Source: Ramazzottius varieornatus (taxonomy: Eukaryota; Tardigrada; Eutardigrada; Parachela; Ramazzottiidae). From it: DNA of 64,000 bases. The translations under genes and the position numbers were made by a program. Positions 25,584-37,718 of the stretch are shown piece by piece. The DNA lies in contig BDGG01000002.1 in NCBI GenBank assembly GCA_001949185.1, positions 4,454,448-4,518,447 of the forward strand, read 5' to 3'. Under the pieces are notes generated by a model. It ran no database searches and was not told the DNA's origin. It worked only from the letters and a program-made list of their open reading frames with translations. Each line of letters starts with the position of its first letter. Within the stretch, counting starts at the first letter, position 1.

Positions 25584-27472
25584 GAAACTCTGTGTGATAC
25601 GAGCGCAACTCTGGTTGTTCCTCTGCACAGTGGTCCAAATGAGCTGCTACGGGTGATTCGCCATACATGAACTAGAAAGCTGGCTTTCGTCATAGGGGGC
25701 ACCACTTGTGATCTTTCCCCTGTTCCTACTACGCTCCATCTTTATGTTACGTTTTTTGTATTTGTACTTCGGTAAACTAATCGGCGAGATATTCGGGTGC
25801 AGTTTGAATCATTGTTTCAGGCAGCAATGTGAAGAAGAACATTACAGGGACGAGCAGATGTAGAGGTGAGCTTGACGTACCTCGGCGTCAGCACACGCGT
25901 GTGCGGTATCCAGTTTGCAAAGCCAGTTTCTGGAAACCGTTTTTGCAAACATTAAGAACTCCTGCGAGTTCGAAACACATTACAGTAAATCCTTCATTCG
26001 ATTGTTTCTCAGTGCAAAGAATAGAAGTTTCTCGCTTGCAGATACTGAACGAAGGTAGTGAGATGTCTGCCATCGAGGTCTCCGATGTCACTCTGTACGT
26101 ATATGTTTTACTGTGGACTGTAGGGGGCGTTGCCAGCGTTCCTGTTTCTTCAAGCTAGAAGACACTCAGATTAAATTCTACTTTTTCGGCACCTCGCATG
26201 AAAAGCTTTGAGTATTTTAGAGGTACACAAGCTAAAGAGTGTTTGGCCCTTAAACAGCACCTTAGAGGCGATCGTAAAACATGTCGAAATTACGGGTACC
26301 ATATATTCAAGTTGGAAATAACACGGCTATATCTCAGCCGGAGTGTCGGTAATAAATTTCACAATTGAACATCTAGCCTGACGTACCTTCCACTCTATCA
26401 CGCCAGTGCACCGCAAGTTCGTAGGTATGACGTATTAATTTCGAGGTAGTAAAAGTTGATAACATAGAAGTCCGTCTTTTGCGCCACTTCAAATTATTTC
26501 TCCGGGCAGACCTAAAATAGGCACCCAAAAACTGACTTCCGCTAGGCAGCAGTTCAGACCGAATTCCTTTTAACTTATAATTTTGTATCGTCTTCGTTAT
26601 CAAAGGATGGCCTACCGTTGTATAGTAAGCGCCGGTGAATACGAGATGAGGCTTACTTTGTACGATAACGGCTGATGAGTGTGGACTGGGTGGTTCTCTT
26701 CCATAAAGCAAAGTGGGACCTGATTAAAAATCAAACTATAGGCAGATCATGGCGTAAAGTATTTATTAGGCTTATCATTTTCCACTTGGGCAGAGTGACT
26801 GAAGGGATTTTCTGGATCATCAATAAGTCTTGGTCTCGCTGAAAGATTAGCCGCACCCGTTGCAGGCCATTACTATCGAAACGGAGGCCTTTTACCGGTT
26901 GACGCTCCCAAAGGATTCACGCTGCTTTCGTTTGACTCCAATTTATTTCGTGATAAGCGTATCAGGCTATATATATCTCCGTCAATGATGGCTCAATGTT
27001 AGCTAATAGAGTTGTGAGGAGATTTCAATTACGACGTTATTGCCTAACCATTAAACGATGCCTTATTCGACAGATCCGCGTTTGACTATGAGGGAAAATT
27101 GGATATGATCATCGCAGTGGGGTGTCGTGGCGGCGCCCAAGATGAAAAGTTGCCGTCTCAGCCGCGTCGTCTGTAAACAGAGTCACCAAGCTGCCTATCT
27201 ACGCTATCTGCCATACCAAATAGCGTACAACTAGCAATCACGAATGTGAAAAGCCGAATATTACTGTTTGTTCCATTACATCTTTCGCCTAATATAAATC
27301 ATGAGATGCCCAACAGTCATTCGATATGACTTTTATCTGTTTGTCGCAAGATGGCCTTTATAAATACGCCTTGTCAGAGGCATAGACTTTTGTACCGCTG
27401 TACAGCCGATAAACCGGAGAAAAAGCTGTACGTGGCTTCCAAGTCAACTTGGTTTTTTTAAAGTGCGCCTGC

Positions 27473-27590
27473 ATATGGAACGTGGGCAGATGAATTGAAC
27501 CATATCATTCTTTTAAGTGGTGCAAGTCTGTGTTGTTACTAGCTGAGACCATGCGTCACTTGAAAAAACGATTCTGTCTGGTTCCATATG
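27473..27590. mobile_element. GTGGCGCAC-family MITE, copy 6
   Basis: Outer ends ATATGGAACGTGGGCAGATG and TCTGTCTGGTTCCATATG are complementary at the tips. The core is TTTTAAGTGGTGCAAGT...ATGCGTCACTTGAAAAAACG, diverged by C-to-T changes. It is intergenic. Confidence 0.75.
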
Positions 27591-29420
27591 TTCCGACCCG
27601 AAAAGCTGAACTTCTGCTGGCATTAATGGTTCTTGCAGCCATGTTGTTCTTATCATAAGGCAGCCGACTCTGGCCGGAGGACCAAGTAACCTCGAAAAAT
27701 GCCGTCGATCGCCTTTGATTAGTGGGAACTGCGGCAGTCAAAATTATCAGTATTCGGCGATTGTCACTCACCAGATGTACGGAAAAAAGACAACTGAATT
27801 GCACCTAATTACACACAAGAAAAAAGTCATCTGTCATGATTAGGAAATACTCCGTTGTCACTAACCAATTCCAGCTTCCTCATTGTTATTTTAATTATTA
27901 TGGCTACCGACGTGGCAGTGTCAAACATTTTCCCGATACGAGACTAATAAAGTCAACGACAAAGAAGATGGTATTGCTCAATATTTTTCCTACGTGAAAA
28001 GCAAAAGCGAAAATTGCACACCAACATGTACTGCGTGTACTGCGCCACTGTGACCGACTCAAGGGGTCCACAGCGGGTTCGCCAACTGGGTGCGCCGGGC
28101 CTATGAAGAATCAAGGCTTAGAAGTCATGAATTAATTTCTAGTTTTAGCATACATACAGTATATAAGGATCTCAAAAACTTACACCCGTACGTAGGCAGC
28201 TCGGGGACTTCATAGCCATTTGGCATTTATTAGCGGGTAATTGTGATGTATGTTTGTCCCACTAACAAGGTAACAAGCATTCTACAGTACACATTAATGG
28301 GAACGAGGACGTTGCTGGCGTTATTCGCTATAACGATCCCTTGTGGCCGAATGTTATCCAAATATGAGCTTAATGGGATTATAGCAGCTAATGGGCCTTA
28401 TTATCTCGGTTTCGATGTCAGTGTTGCGTGCCGCTAAAGAGGCCTAAGTTGTGCCGGTATCGAGGATATATACGCCAAACGTCAACGCTTCCATTTAGAG
28501 GGTATCCAATCGGCCGTATATGCTTTATCCTGGATCTGTATGGCTCTTGGGCAAAAGGAAATGAGATGGTCAATGATTAGTGCAATTGTGCTGACTTCAG
28601 GAAATGAGAATCAATGATCATTCTTTGTCACAAGGAAGGACTCTTAAATGGGATCGATGGTTGAAAGCACGGTCGGCATACGGCCCATACAAAAGAGGCG
28701 CAGTGTCTAATGTGTACGAGAGACTAATCTGCGCCATGAAAATTTGCAGCGGCCTTTTGATAATTTCACAGGGCGCCAAAATAATGAGCCGTATGCAATT
28801 TTCGAGAGATGGGCAAGATTTTCCCCCGATCCGCCTTTGGCTTCCTGTACGCCTTTCAGGAGAAAATGGACTGTTCCCTACATAAATGCCTTGTCAGCTG
28901 TTAATGACTTCTCCTCCTACTTCTCTGCATGTTGCTTCCACAAATCAACTTCGAATATGTCTGCCATGACATTCATTCCTAACCATCCAGCAAAAAGTAG
29001 ACAGTAGCTATGGTCTTTGTGCCATTGTGGCGGATGGGAGGACGCGGAAGTAAAAGAGAGTTCATCAATCTCGTTGGCCACAATGATGTCCTGCTCAAAT
29101 GCCCGTTACTACCACATGTTTATACGGGACAATAGGTGTCAATTTCCCCCACTAAACGATATGCAATTGTAAACTAATCAAGCGAAACTACAACCTGCGA
29201 CTTAACGGCGCTTGCGCTGACACTTTACATGCTTCATCGCCCATTGCTCGTGCAGACTGACGGCAGAAGCCACGGCTGTAACCCAGAATGGTTTCGGCTA
29301 TAACTTCAGGCATCGGATGGCTTTTAATACCACCGTGTTAAGTTTGCGGCAGTAAACTGGAAATCGAATACATCTAATCGACATAAACATGCCGGCTGAG
29401 ATCGACGTGCGGCGACTGAT

Positions 29421-29550
29421 ATGGGCGTCGGCAAGTGATCTGAACAAGGTCGTCATCCCAGGTGGCGCACTTTTCCAGTGTAATTGGCTGGAAATGTGCG
29501 CCACTTGGGGAAACGATCGTGTTCAAGTCCTTTGCCGACGTCTCACATGG
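29421..29550. mobile_element. GTGGCGCAC-family MITE, copy 7
   Basis: Well-preserved copy: ATGGGCGTCGGCAAGTGATC at the left, CCTTTGCCGACGTCTCACAT at the right, core CCAGGTGGCGCACTTTTCCAG...CTGGAAATGTGCGCCACTTGGGG. The two halves form a hairpin almost end to end. Confidence 0.85.
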
Positions 29551-32066
29551 CGCGCAACGGTGCGGCCAAAAGAAGCCCCATGACTGGCGTCTCCGGTTGC
29601 TAAAGGACATGGGCAGGGAGCATGATGTCGGTTCTTAATTAATCTGCAGTATTGCTCGATCAACCTTAATCGTGTATCCACTTATTTGCGGAAGTGGGCC
29701 TATATTGACTGACGGTAGTAGATCCCCTTGACAGGCTTCCGTTTTGATACGCCCAAGCCCCTCAAGTGCCATATTCAATTCAAAAAAGACATTATGTTCG
29801 ATTTGCGAGCAATTGTCATATTTAAATGTTTATAGACGGCTAAAACATGCACCGACAAACGCAATAGGGCCATTGCATGACAAAATTCACTGAAGCCCAC
29901 CGGTGAACGGGCAGCGACCACGCAATGAGATCGTTGCAAGTCCCATTAGCGCTCCACCTTGACACATTACCGGAGCATCAAGGTCTGATTGCTTTTTAAC
30001 GAGCTAATGATGCTTCGAAATGAACAACACGATCCAGGAGGACTGTATTAGGAGTAACTGTATAATTATCTATAATTACAGTATGAAGAAAATTAAACTC
30101 GCCGGACCCGGAAGTTTTTGCATCACATGTGCGAGGTAGCCGGCATGGAAATATCCACGTAGAATTACTTGAAATGGTTGATTGCTTAATCATAGTACGT
30201 TCAAAAGGCTCTTTATCTTTGCGTCCGACCCACCTTTCTTCCAAGGCAGATTTTTCATCGGTTTTGCTACTCTGAGCTTCTGATTTGGTTTAGAAGAATG
30301 AAGAAAGGTTTTCTCAAATCAGGAACCAAAGAGAAGGTAGTGCAAGGCAGTATGTGCCGAGATCGGGCCTGGATATCCCCATACCGGAGAAACTCGCTGG
30401 ATACCTCGTACAGTACAGTATATTCACTTGAGTAGGGTTTTCTTTCAGGGTAATTTTGTCTATTAGCGAAAAGCGTGAGCATGTGCGACAATGAGACGGT
30501 AATTCGAGAACGGCAGGGAACATTTAGAAATTTTATGCGGTGGATCAAACGTCCCGGCATGTGGAAGTGGCGCGCCATAGCCAGTCAGCCGCCAAAGTAG
30601 GGAGATGGCCGAGATGACCTTCTTTGACGCCATATATATGGAGATTGCCATCGAGCTCAGCTGAATTCATATACAACCACGATGATATGAAACTTACTAT
30701 CAGCATTATCTATCACTTAAAAGCACATGTAGATATTGTCCGAGTGGACATATCATCCCGCTATTTAGCTTGTAGGCTGCAGGCTTTGACTGCAGTTCAA
30801 CATTCATTCAACAAAATCAGATGAAGCGGTCTCAAGAATTACTTGAGATCTGAGTTAGAAAGAACGGAGACCCTCATGAAAACTCGATTTCGGTCAAGAG
30901 GAACCAGTACTTCGGTTCTCCAAACGTCGGCCTGAGTTCCGGTCAAAGCTCCGCTAGATAATGAACTGTGGTTTGGGACTACGTTTTGGAAGGAGTGGCA
31001 TGGATGGGAACTACGCGAACGGAATTCAGCCGTAATGGCCAAATTTTATGGCGTCTAGAGCAGATGAGTATCTTTTCACATCGAGCTGGCATGTGATAGC
31101 TGGGAGGAGGACAACCACAACAGGCTGCAAATGATCAGCCGGAATTCCGTAGGATGATGGATAACGCTTATGGTGACAAAAATTAGGATCACCGCTTCAT
31201 AACAATGGGTTTAAGTGGAGAAATTAGCTTGAAGTCTATCATTAAGTTTATAAGGAGGAAGGCAAGCAGAAAGGATCCAGTGAATATAATCCCGAAGTGA
31301 GCTGCTTCACCCACGTGGCGCGCTTTATTCGCTTTTCATTGAGTTGACCAAATTCACACCGTGTCAGATCATTGTTCGCTGCAGTTGGGAAAACTCATCC
31401 CTGTTGAATCAATGCAAGCTGCAAGTGTCCCTCCTTCCTTCTTCCAATTGTAACATGGACCAAATTCATTTGCAGCAGGGGGTTACAGATGGCAAAGCAT
31501 GATATGGCAACTGCGTGCTGCGTCAAGCGCGAAAAATGATGATTAAGGGCGAACGGCCGTGGAGCGATCGTTTGGCTGTTTCCAGTTGAAAGGTTTACTG
31601 CGGCGGTTCCGTGGAAGACGTATGAGTGGAGCGGCGGCTGCATTGATTTCACGAGTTCGCTAATAAATCTCATCTCATAAAAGTGTCAAGCTGAATGTTA
31701 CATATTTTTTACATTCAGAATATTTCCCCAGTCGAAATCACCCGAGCATGTGGTGCGGCGTATGCAATGAGCGCGCTAATTTGATTTGACACGCTGCAAA
31801 TTCTAAGCATAACCCTATGTACATCAGCAGCCAAAATATATCAACTCTAGAGTCAGCGACGCTAAGTGAATTTTAAAGTCTCGTAAATACGACACAATCG
31901 AGTGCAGTGCACGTAATCAGCCTTTAGACCCCAACTGAGACCAGACCGTCAAACGGCCAGCCGGCTCAAAGTTGTAAAATTAAGATGATGGATTATGCAG
32001 AAGCAAACCAATTACATAAATCACCAGTTGCACTCTTAGTCACAAAGGTCAACCAGATGGAGAGAC

Positions 32067-33285
32067 TCATCGTGGAAACATCATGGGATGTTGGATGAAG
32101 GGGAACAGGCCGAAGCCTGTAGGAACAAAGCCAGAAGCGGTGGAAGAAGCGCTCACCGGGACTTGCGGCATGGAGGATGGAAGGGCGGGCATATTGCCGC
32201 CGGAAGGATAAAACGAGGAAATTCCAAAACCACTCTGAAAGGAGAAACCCGGAGGAAAAAAAGGCTTGGCCGCTTGCATCTTCATCTTTTCGATCTCGGC
32301 TTCTTGTAGCCGTTTGGCTTTGGCTCTTCGGTTCTATAAGGAAACAGAGTTGGTAAGCGGTAGTGGGAGAGTGGTGACACAGGTCGTACATAACGTCACA
32401 ATAGATAAAATTTGGGAAGCTTGAGCGCCTCTTAGGAAAACGATCTGGTTCAGATCGTTTTCCCAAGAGGCGCACACTTCCAGTTACAAATGATAATAGC
32501 GTGCGCCAGTTGGGCTGAAAATTTGGTTCGATTGGTTTGCCGACCTCCCATTCATCAAAATAGACTTTTTCAAAATAAACCGTTGCGAAAAAGATAATCA
32601 GATAATCAATATTCAATTATCACTTAGAAAATCCTAGAATAGAACCAGATCCTAGAACGAGAATTTTGTGGTTGGATTTTCTTACCTGGAACCATATCTT
32701 GACTTGGGTCTCGGTCAAGCTGAGTTGATTGGAAAATTCCGCCCGTTCCGCAATGGACAAGTATTGCTTCGTTCTAAATTTTCTCTCAAGGGCAAGAAGC
32801 TGTTGCGTGGTGAAGGGAGTTCGTGGCTTCCGGTTGGGCTTGTGCTTCCTAAGGGCACATTTTTGTGCACTAATTAGCCGTGGGTCACCAGCCTCTGCAA
32901 GCAAACACCAAATGAGAAAAATGTTGCCAAATTATTTTCATATTTTTGAACAATTAGAATTCGTCAAGCGCGGCGGCACACTTCAAAAGCGACGCTTACT
33001 TGGTGGGCCGAAAGAAGTCCGTATTGCGCTGGAATTAATCCAAGCATGAGACGGATAATCTTGTTCATGGTCGGCGTGCAGTGGACTGCTCATTCGACTG
33101 TTAGTGCCCTCATCGTCCGACAGCGGAGGAGTCGAACTCGACAAGGCCGGACTGCTGCAGGAAGGTGACCTTTTGCCTTGGTCGGCTAATATGGCGTCCA
33201 CGGAGAAGGAGAAAGCTTTGCGAGTTTTGACGTCCGCGACCGCTGGTCTTTGAGGCTCTGGCTGGGTTTGTTGTGACATCATCAT
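32067..33285 (-). CDS. msh: Msx/msh homeobox transcription factor
   Basis: Homeodomain repressor that patterns neuroectoderm and muscle in animals. Three exons in phase: 33285-33000, 32894-32686, 32333-32067; 253 residues. The start is the first ATG (Met-Met-Met-Ser) after an in-frame TAG. Residues about 20-30 contain FSVDAILAD, the eh1-like Groucho-binding motif of Msx proteins. A Ser/Pro-rich acidic spacer follows. The homeodomain begins [12 protein letters not shown] and includes [33 protein letters not shown] and [16 protein letters not shown], diagnostic of Msx over Dlx or NK classes. The C-terminus is rich in Phe, Pro and Gly ([17 protein letters not shown]). The second intron falls between Gln50 and Asn51 of the homeodomain, inside the recognition helix, and contains a MITE. 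The stop is TGA-like at 32067-32069 on the minus strand, following HPMMFPR. Confidence 0.95.
32413..32550. mobile_element. GTGGCGCAC-family MITE, copy 8 (Msx intron)
   Basis: It is in the intron splitting the homeobox. The left part carries TTGAGCGCCTCTTAGGAAAACGATC directly followed by GATCGTTTTCCCAAGAGGCGCACAC, so an extra arm is duplicated in inverted order. The right end is GGTTTGCCGACCTCCCA. It is a compound or rearranged copy. Confidence 0.75.
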
Positions 33286-35908
33286 CCGTGGGCACGTCAA
33301 AACAATTTTCTAGCAATAAACTCCAAAAATAACGTGACACGCACAAAGTGCCTGCGAAGCAGTATTGAAAAATGGTGGTTGCCTTTCAGCGAGACAGTAG
33401 CGGATAGCCAAAATGACAAAACGATTGATCGCTAATACGCTGTGCTTAGAGTTGAACCTTTGCCATGCATCAGCTCGCAGCTAGAAAACAGAAGGCCACA
33501 GACGAAAGCAGTATTGCCACTGTATACACAGTAAATTTGTTAATTTCGTGGCTCGTAAAACTGAGTGTCGTTCACGATCATCGCGAACTCGAAAGCTGCT
33601 GATCAAGCCGCAAAGACTTGTATAGGACATGGCTGGTTGATGGAGCTGGCGACCACGCCCTGCAGCCTTCCGTCGAGTTCGCCTCGCACCCAATAAGACG
33701 GGCGCAGTGCTGTCCGCCCTTTTCTTCGAGAGGAAGTGACTGAAGCAACGCTTGATACAGAGGGCATTGTTACTCATTGCCTGTAAATTAAGGATAATTA
33801 TTATTCTCATCAAATCCAAATTGTGTTAATTGACGCTGGAAGTAAACGATCTGTCACGAACAGGCTGATGCGCCGCCTCGTCGGGGCATGCCGGTTTGTA
33901 TCCTAATGGTGACCGAAAGCCGGGAAGCATCGAGGTGGAATTTGATATTGTTGTGAGACAAATGAAGTCAAAGGGGGACAAAAGACAGATTGATCGACAT
34001 GGCGCCACATCTTCCTGTATGGTTGACGCGATGGCTCCCTATTAACGTCATCTAAAGTTTAGGAGCAGTATCTCGTAATGGTCCGGAAAGTTTTAGACCG
34101 TGCCATCCTCGCTTCAGGTCGGTTTATATTCGTCGCGGTGGTTTCCACTTAGCATGTTGATAAGTAATCTTCCAGGGCAATAAAGCATTGCTCTCTTTGA
34201 AAAGATGGGCCTGATTGTGCCGACAGCCAGTTTGAATTTAGTCTGGCGAGAAGCTCCGGCTCTTTGACATATGGGACGCCGGTCATCAACTTGAACATGA
34301 TTATTTTCCAAAATGGCGCACACTTTCAGCCAACAAGAATGGAAACGCGCGCCACTTGGGATGACAACCATGCTCAGTTCAGCTGCCGACGTCCCATATG
34401 CCGACGCTATCATGCGCAGACAGGGCAGAGAAAAGATCCATTGCGCCAAGGACAAGCCATAATTGATTGTTATTCTTATGAAAGGATGACGGCAAATGAG
34501 AAAGCAAAGTGGCCGGTCAAAACATCTACTTGACTTGGACTGGCCCGATTGCGCGAGGGCACATTTCGATCAATGTCTAATCACATTATCCAAATTATCT
34601 TCATTGTCTAACAATTTAACCCACAACGTCACTCCCCACGGGGCGGATTACCATTCAGCGGGTTTCTTCTTTGGCCATCATGCCGCTGCGACGGATCAAG
34701 TTGTGCCGCGCAGACGCACTTCCTCTTTGGCGTATGACCAACACAATGAGCGTTTTATCTGGCAAATACCTGTAGTTTGAAAAACTATCTACCTTCGGTA
34801 TAGGTTTAGGAGTGGAAATAATCTTCGGAAGGTTTATCGGTTCGAACCGGTCCAAACCGGAGCACCTCCTTGTTGTTCGCGAACTTCTACCTCTCGACTC
34901 TTTTAACAAGATCTGAGCCAGGTAGCTACATTTATCTTGGAATAAACTACGTAACTCGGAAGTGACCACACATCGTAAGGGTTTCTCGGTATAAGAAAAG
35001 ACTTGGGGACAGGTAAAACGATACTGATGAAGAGTTGCGAAGACCCAGCTTTTACTCTTGAACAGACATGCATTTGCTCAAATGCGCATTTCGAACTACA
35101 ATTTTCCAGATAAAAAATTTTGGAGCAACCGTCCTGGCATTTAATCGAACACTGTCGCGTAGTTAAATGACTACTGAATCTGTTGGTATTAGAAAGAAAG
35201 TAAGAGTATCCGCAGCTTACTGTATACTGAATTTAATAGGAGGACGGTACCGCGAGAATTGAAAGAGTGCAGAGAGGCGATGTTTTCGAAGACAAGCTTG
35301 CAAGTGGTTTCCCTTTTATAACTTGACGCCTGAGTGTCCTAATTTTTTTATTCTTTCACATGTGGATACCCAAAGGTATTTTGTGGTGTGTCTTCTGCAT
35401 AGTTTTACCGTAAGTACAACTATATGAATCGATATCCGACAAAATGCGCGAAAACTGGTGCGGGTGAAAGTTCCTTTAAGCGAACCTGCCTGCTCTGTTC
35501 CTGGACTCACTGTCCGCTTCCCCAAATCACTTAGTTGAGGCACATGAGTGCCATGGCTTGTCCTCCTGCTAGAACGGCTTTGTTTGAACATCCATGATGT
35601 GCAAGAGCTCTTTCGGAAGGAACGAACACCAGTCTGCTTCTGTGGGTCTGTACTCTGACGGCCTGAGCATAAACAAGCGGTACGCCGGCGCCGCCTGGTT
35701 GTCGATTTGCGTGCCGTCGGTCCAGTGAATTATGGTGTCAGAAGGTGCTGGATTCGACTGAGGAAAATCGGTTCCCTCGGTGGTTAGGGCTATTAGAAGC
35801 GAGCTGCCACCTGATACGGAATGGTTCAGGACCAGCTTGATGCCTACGTACGTATATGGAGTTCAACAGTATGAGCAGCCTGTATAAAACCTCTGAAGTT
35901 TTGCATAC
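33286..35908. other. Msx upstream region, no gene recognised
   Basis: This is the 5' flank of the Msx gene. Only one MITE copy (34270-34399) was recognised. No open frame here has a known motif. Confidence 0.4.
34270..34399. mobile_element. GTGGCGCAC-family MITE, copy 9
   Basis: Clean termini: CATATGGGACGCCGGTCATC at the left and AGCTGCCGACGTCCCATATG at the right, complementary for about 15 bp including CATATGGGACG. The core is AAATGGCGCACACTTTC...GCGCGCCACTTGGG. It is useful for defining the true ends of the family. Confidence 0.88.
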
Positions 35909-37718
35909 GGTCTTTCAGTATGAGATTTCAGTTTTTCCAGCGTTGAGCTTCAAATCTCTTTTCGAAATTGACTTTTGAAGTTCGGCTGATGTAAAACTTC
36001 AGTGACGAGTTCTTCTCGGTTTTTTACTAACAGGATCCACTTGAAACGTTGAAAACGGGACGTATTATGTATAGGAAGAATTTTAGATTAACAGCGATGC
36101 CAGACAGAAGCATTTTACGATTTTTTTCCGCACGGTCAGCTGCACTATCACACCGGCAACAGGGTCATTTCGTAGGAGTGCCGTTTTGCTATCAGTACCA
36201 GAAAAGAAAGCAAGAACATAAGCCTTCGGGATTTTACAAAAGAAGTTGTCGAAAATGAGGTGGTAAACTGCCGAGAACAACGTGCGCCAACTTAGTGAGG
36301 TGATGACTTTTTCCCATTCCATCGAACGTATAGTTGATTAATTCAAACAACAATCGACACTTTGTATCAGTGTGCCAGGGTGTCTTCGACCACCGTGGCA
36401 CGTTTTTGGAACTCTGCTCTGCCCGGGCCGGGGGAAGAAGACAATTCTCCGAACAGGACATGCTCCGTCAAAATTGAAACGGCAATCGAAAAGCTTCTTG
36501 TCGTTGTTCTCTTCGTACGCTTCCACATCCAGCTCAGAATTCAATAAGGTCTTTCAGTATGAAATTACCGTTTTCAGAACGCTTATTTCAAACAATTCTT
36601 TCTCTGGTCAGAAGCAATATTTCGATCCCCTCTTTTCTACTTAGCATAGCGTATGGTGTCGTCTTTCGTGTAAGCATAAAGAAGCTTCACTCCAGGCTCA
36701 CGATAAACCGCTGGAGCTGTTTGTGTCTGTGGCGTAATTCTGAAAGTTTTGACGTCCTTGTTGCAACCCCAGTGTCGCCACCAGCGCTTCTGAAGTTATA
36801 CGCTTGACGTGGAAACGTACAACAACAAGAAGGCCATCGATTACCCACTTCAGTTTTAACAAAGCATGCCCTGTTCGGAAAACTTCCAGGTGAGAGGAGA
36901 AAGCTCAAAACTCTCATCTTTCTCGATTAAAATTTCCTTCTTCCCCCGGCCCGGACAGAGCAGATTTTCTAAAACTTCACCCAGTGATCGAAGACACCCT
37001 GACACACTGACAGATAGTGTCATTGCTTGAATTGATCAACGCTACGACCGAAGAGATGGGAAAAAGTCATCACCCCAGTAAACTGGCGCACTTTGTTCTC
37101 GGCAATTTACCACCTGCTTTTCAAGATTTTCTCCTTTTGTAAAATTCCGAAGGATTATGTTCTTGCTTTCTTTTCCGGTGCCGATACCCTGAGTGAACCA
37201 CTACAAAATAACCCTGTTGCCGGTGTGATGGTGCAGCTGACGGTGCGGCAAAAAAATCGTAAAATGGTCCTGGTTAGTGCATTGTTATTGTTCTAAAATT
37301 TTTCCTACGTCGCATTTTCCCCGTTTTGAGTGGACCTTGTTTGCAAAAAAAACGAGAAAACCTAGTCACTGTAGCTGGATATCAGCCAAACTCCAAAAGT
37401 GGTGTTACGACTTCGAAACGCGAGTTTGAATTCCGACCCTAAAGAACGGCAATTTCATACTGAAAGACCATATAGAAGCGCTGTTGGCCACAGAAGAACT
37501 TTTCTAACAGGGACGTCAAAATTTTTAAAATTACGCCGCAAACCCAAACAGCTCCAGCAATTTATCGAGAGGCTCGAGTGGAGCTTCCTTATGCTCCAAC
37601 GAAAGACGACACCATGCTGAGTAAAAACGAGAGTATCGACATATTGCTTCCAACCAAAGACAGAATTGTTCAAACTAAGCGTTCGGAAAACGGCGAATTA
37701 ATTTCAGACTGAAAGACC
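35909..37718 (-). mobile_element. Terminal-inverted-repeat element (outer copy), split by an inner copy
   Basis: The left end is GGTCTTTCAGTATGAGATTT at 35909, the right end is the complement (AATTTCAGACTGAAAGACC) at 37718. With the inserted 922 bp removed, the copy is about 890 bp. Read on the minus strand its order is: terminal block (37718-37470), gap filled by the inner element, then a block from 36547 to about 36340, a block from about 36330 to 36090, and a terminal block to 35909. Each block matches the inner element read on the plus strand. The 36330-36090 block translates on the minus strand as CKIPKAYVLAFFSG and NDPVAGVIVQLTVR, matching the inner copy at 37130-37255, which hints at an ancestral coding segment. 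No transposase was recognised. Confidence 0.8.
36548..37469 (+). mobile_element. Inner copy of the same TIR element, inserted in opposite orientation
   Basis: It is 922 bp with ends GGTCTTTCAGTATGAAATT and AATTTCATACTGAAAGACC. It interrupts the outer copy between homologous sequence (GCGCTTCT...) and (CTGAGCTGGATGTGGAAGCG on the minus strand); its own intact counterpart of this junction is at about 36780-36830. The frame at 37130-37255 reads CKIPKDYVLAFFSG and NNPVAGVMVQLTVR. A target-site duplication is not clear: the flanks are CAATAA at the left and ATATAG at the right. The element appears non-autonomous. Confidence 0.8.

Larger units (their letters stand above)
25583..32066. other. 6.5 kb intergenic region, only MITEs recognised
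   Basis: No coding region could be supported on either strand. Open frames are short and without known motifs. Two clear MITE copies are present (27473-27590 and 29421-29550). A possible very degraded copy lies near 31310-31420 (ACGTGGCGCGCTTTATT). Given its place between the receptor and Msx, it may carry distal regulatory elements, but that is speculation. Confidence 0.4.

Noticed and set aside
31310-31420. Possible eleventh MITE copy (ACGTGGCGCGCTTT...CAGTTGGGAAAAC)
   Set aside because: Only scattered short matches; the ends and the inner palindrome cannot be aligned convincingly.
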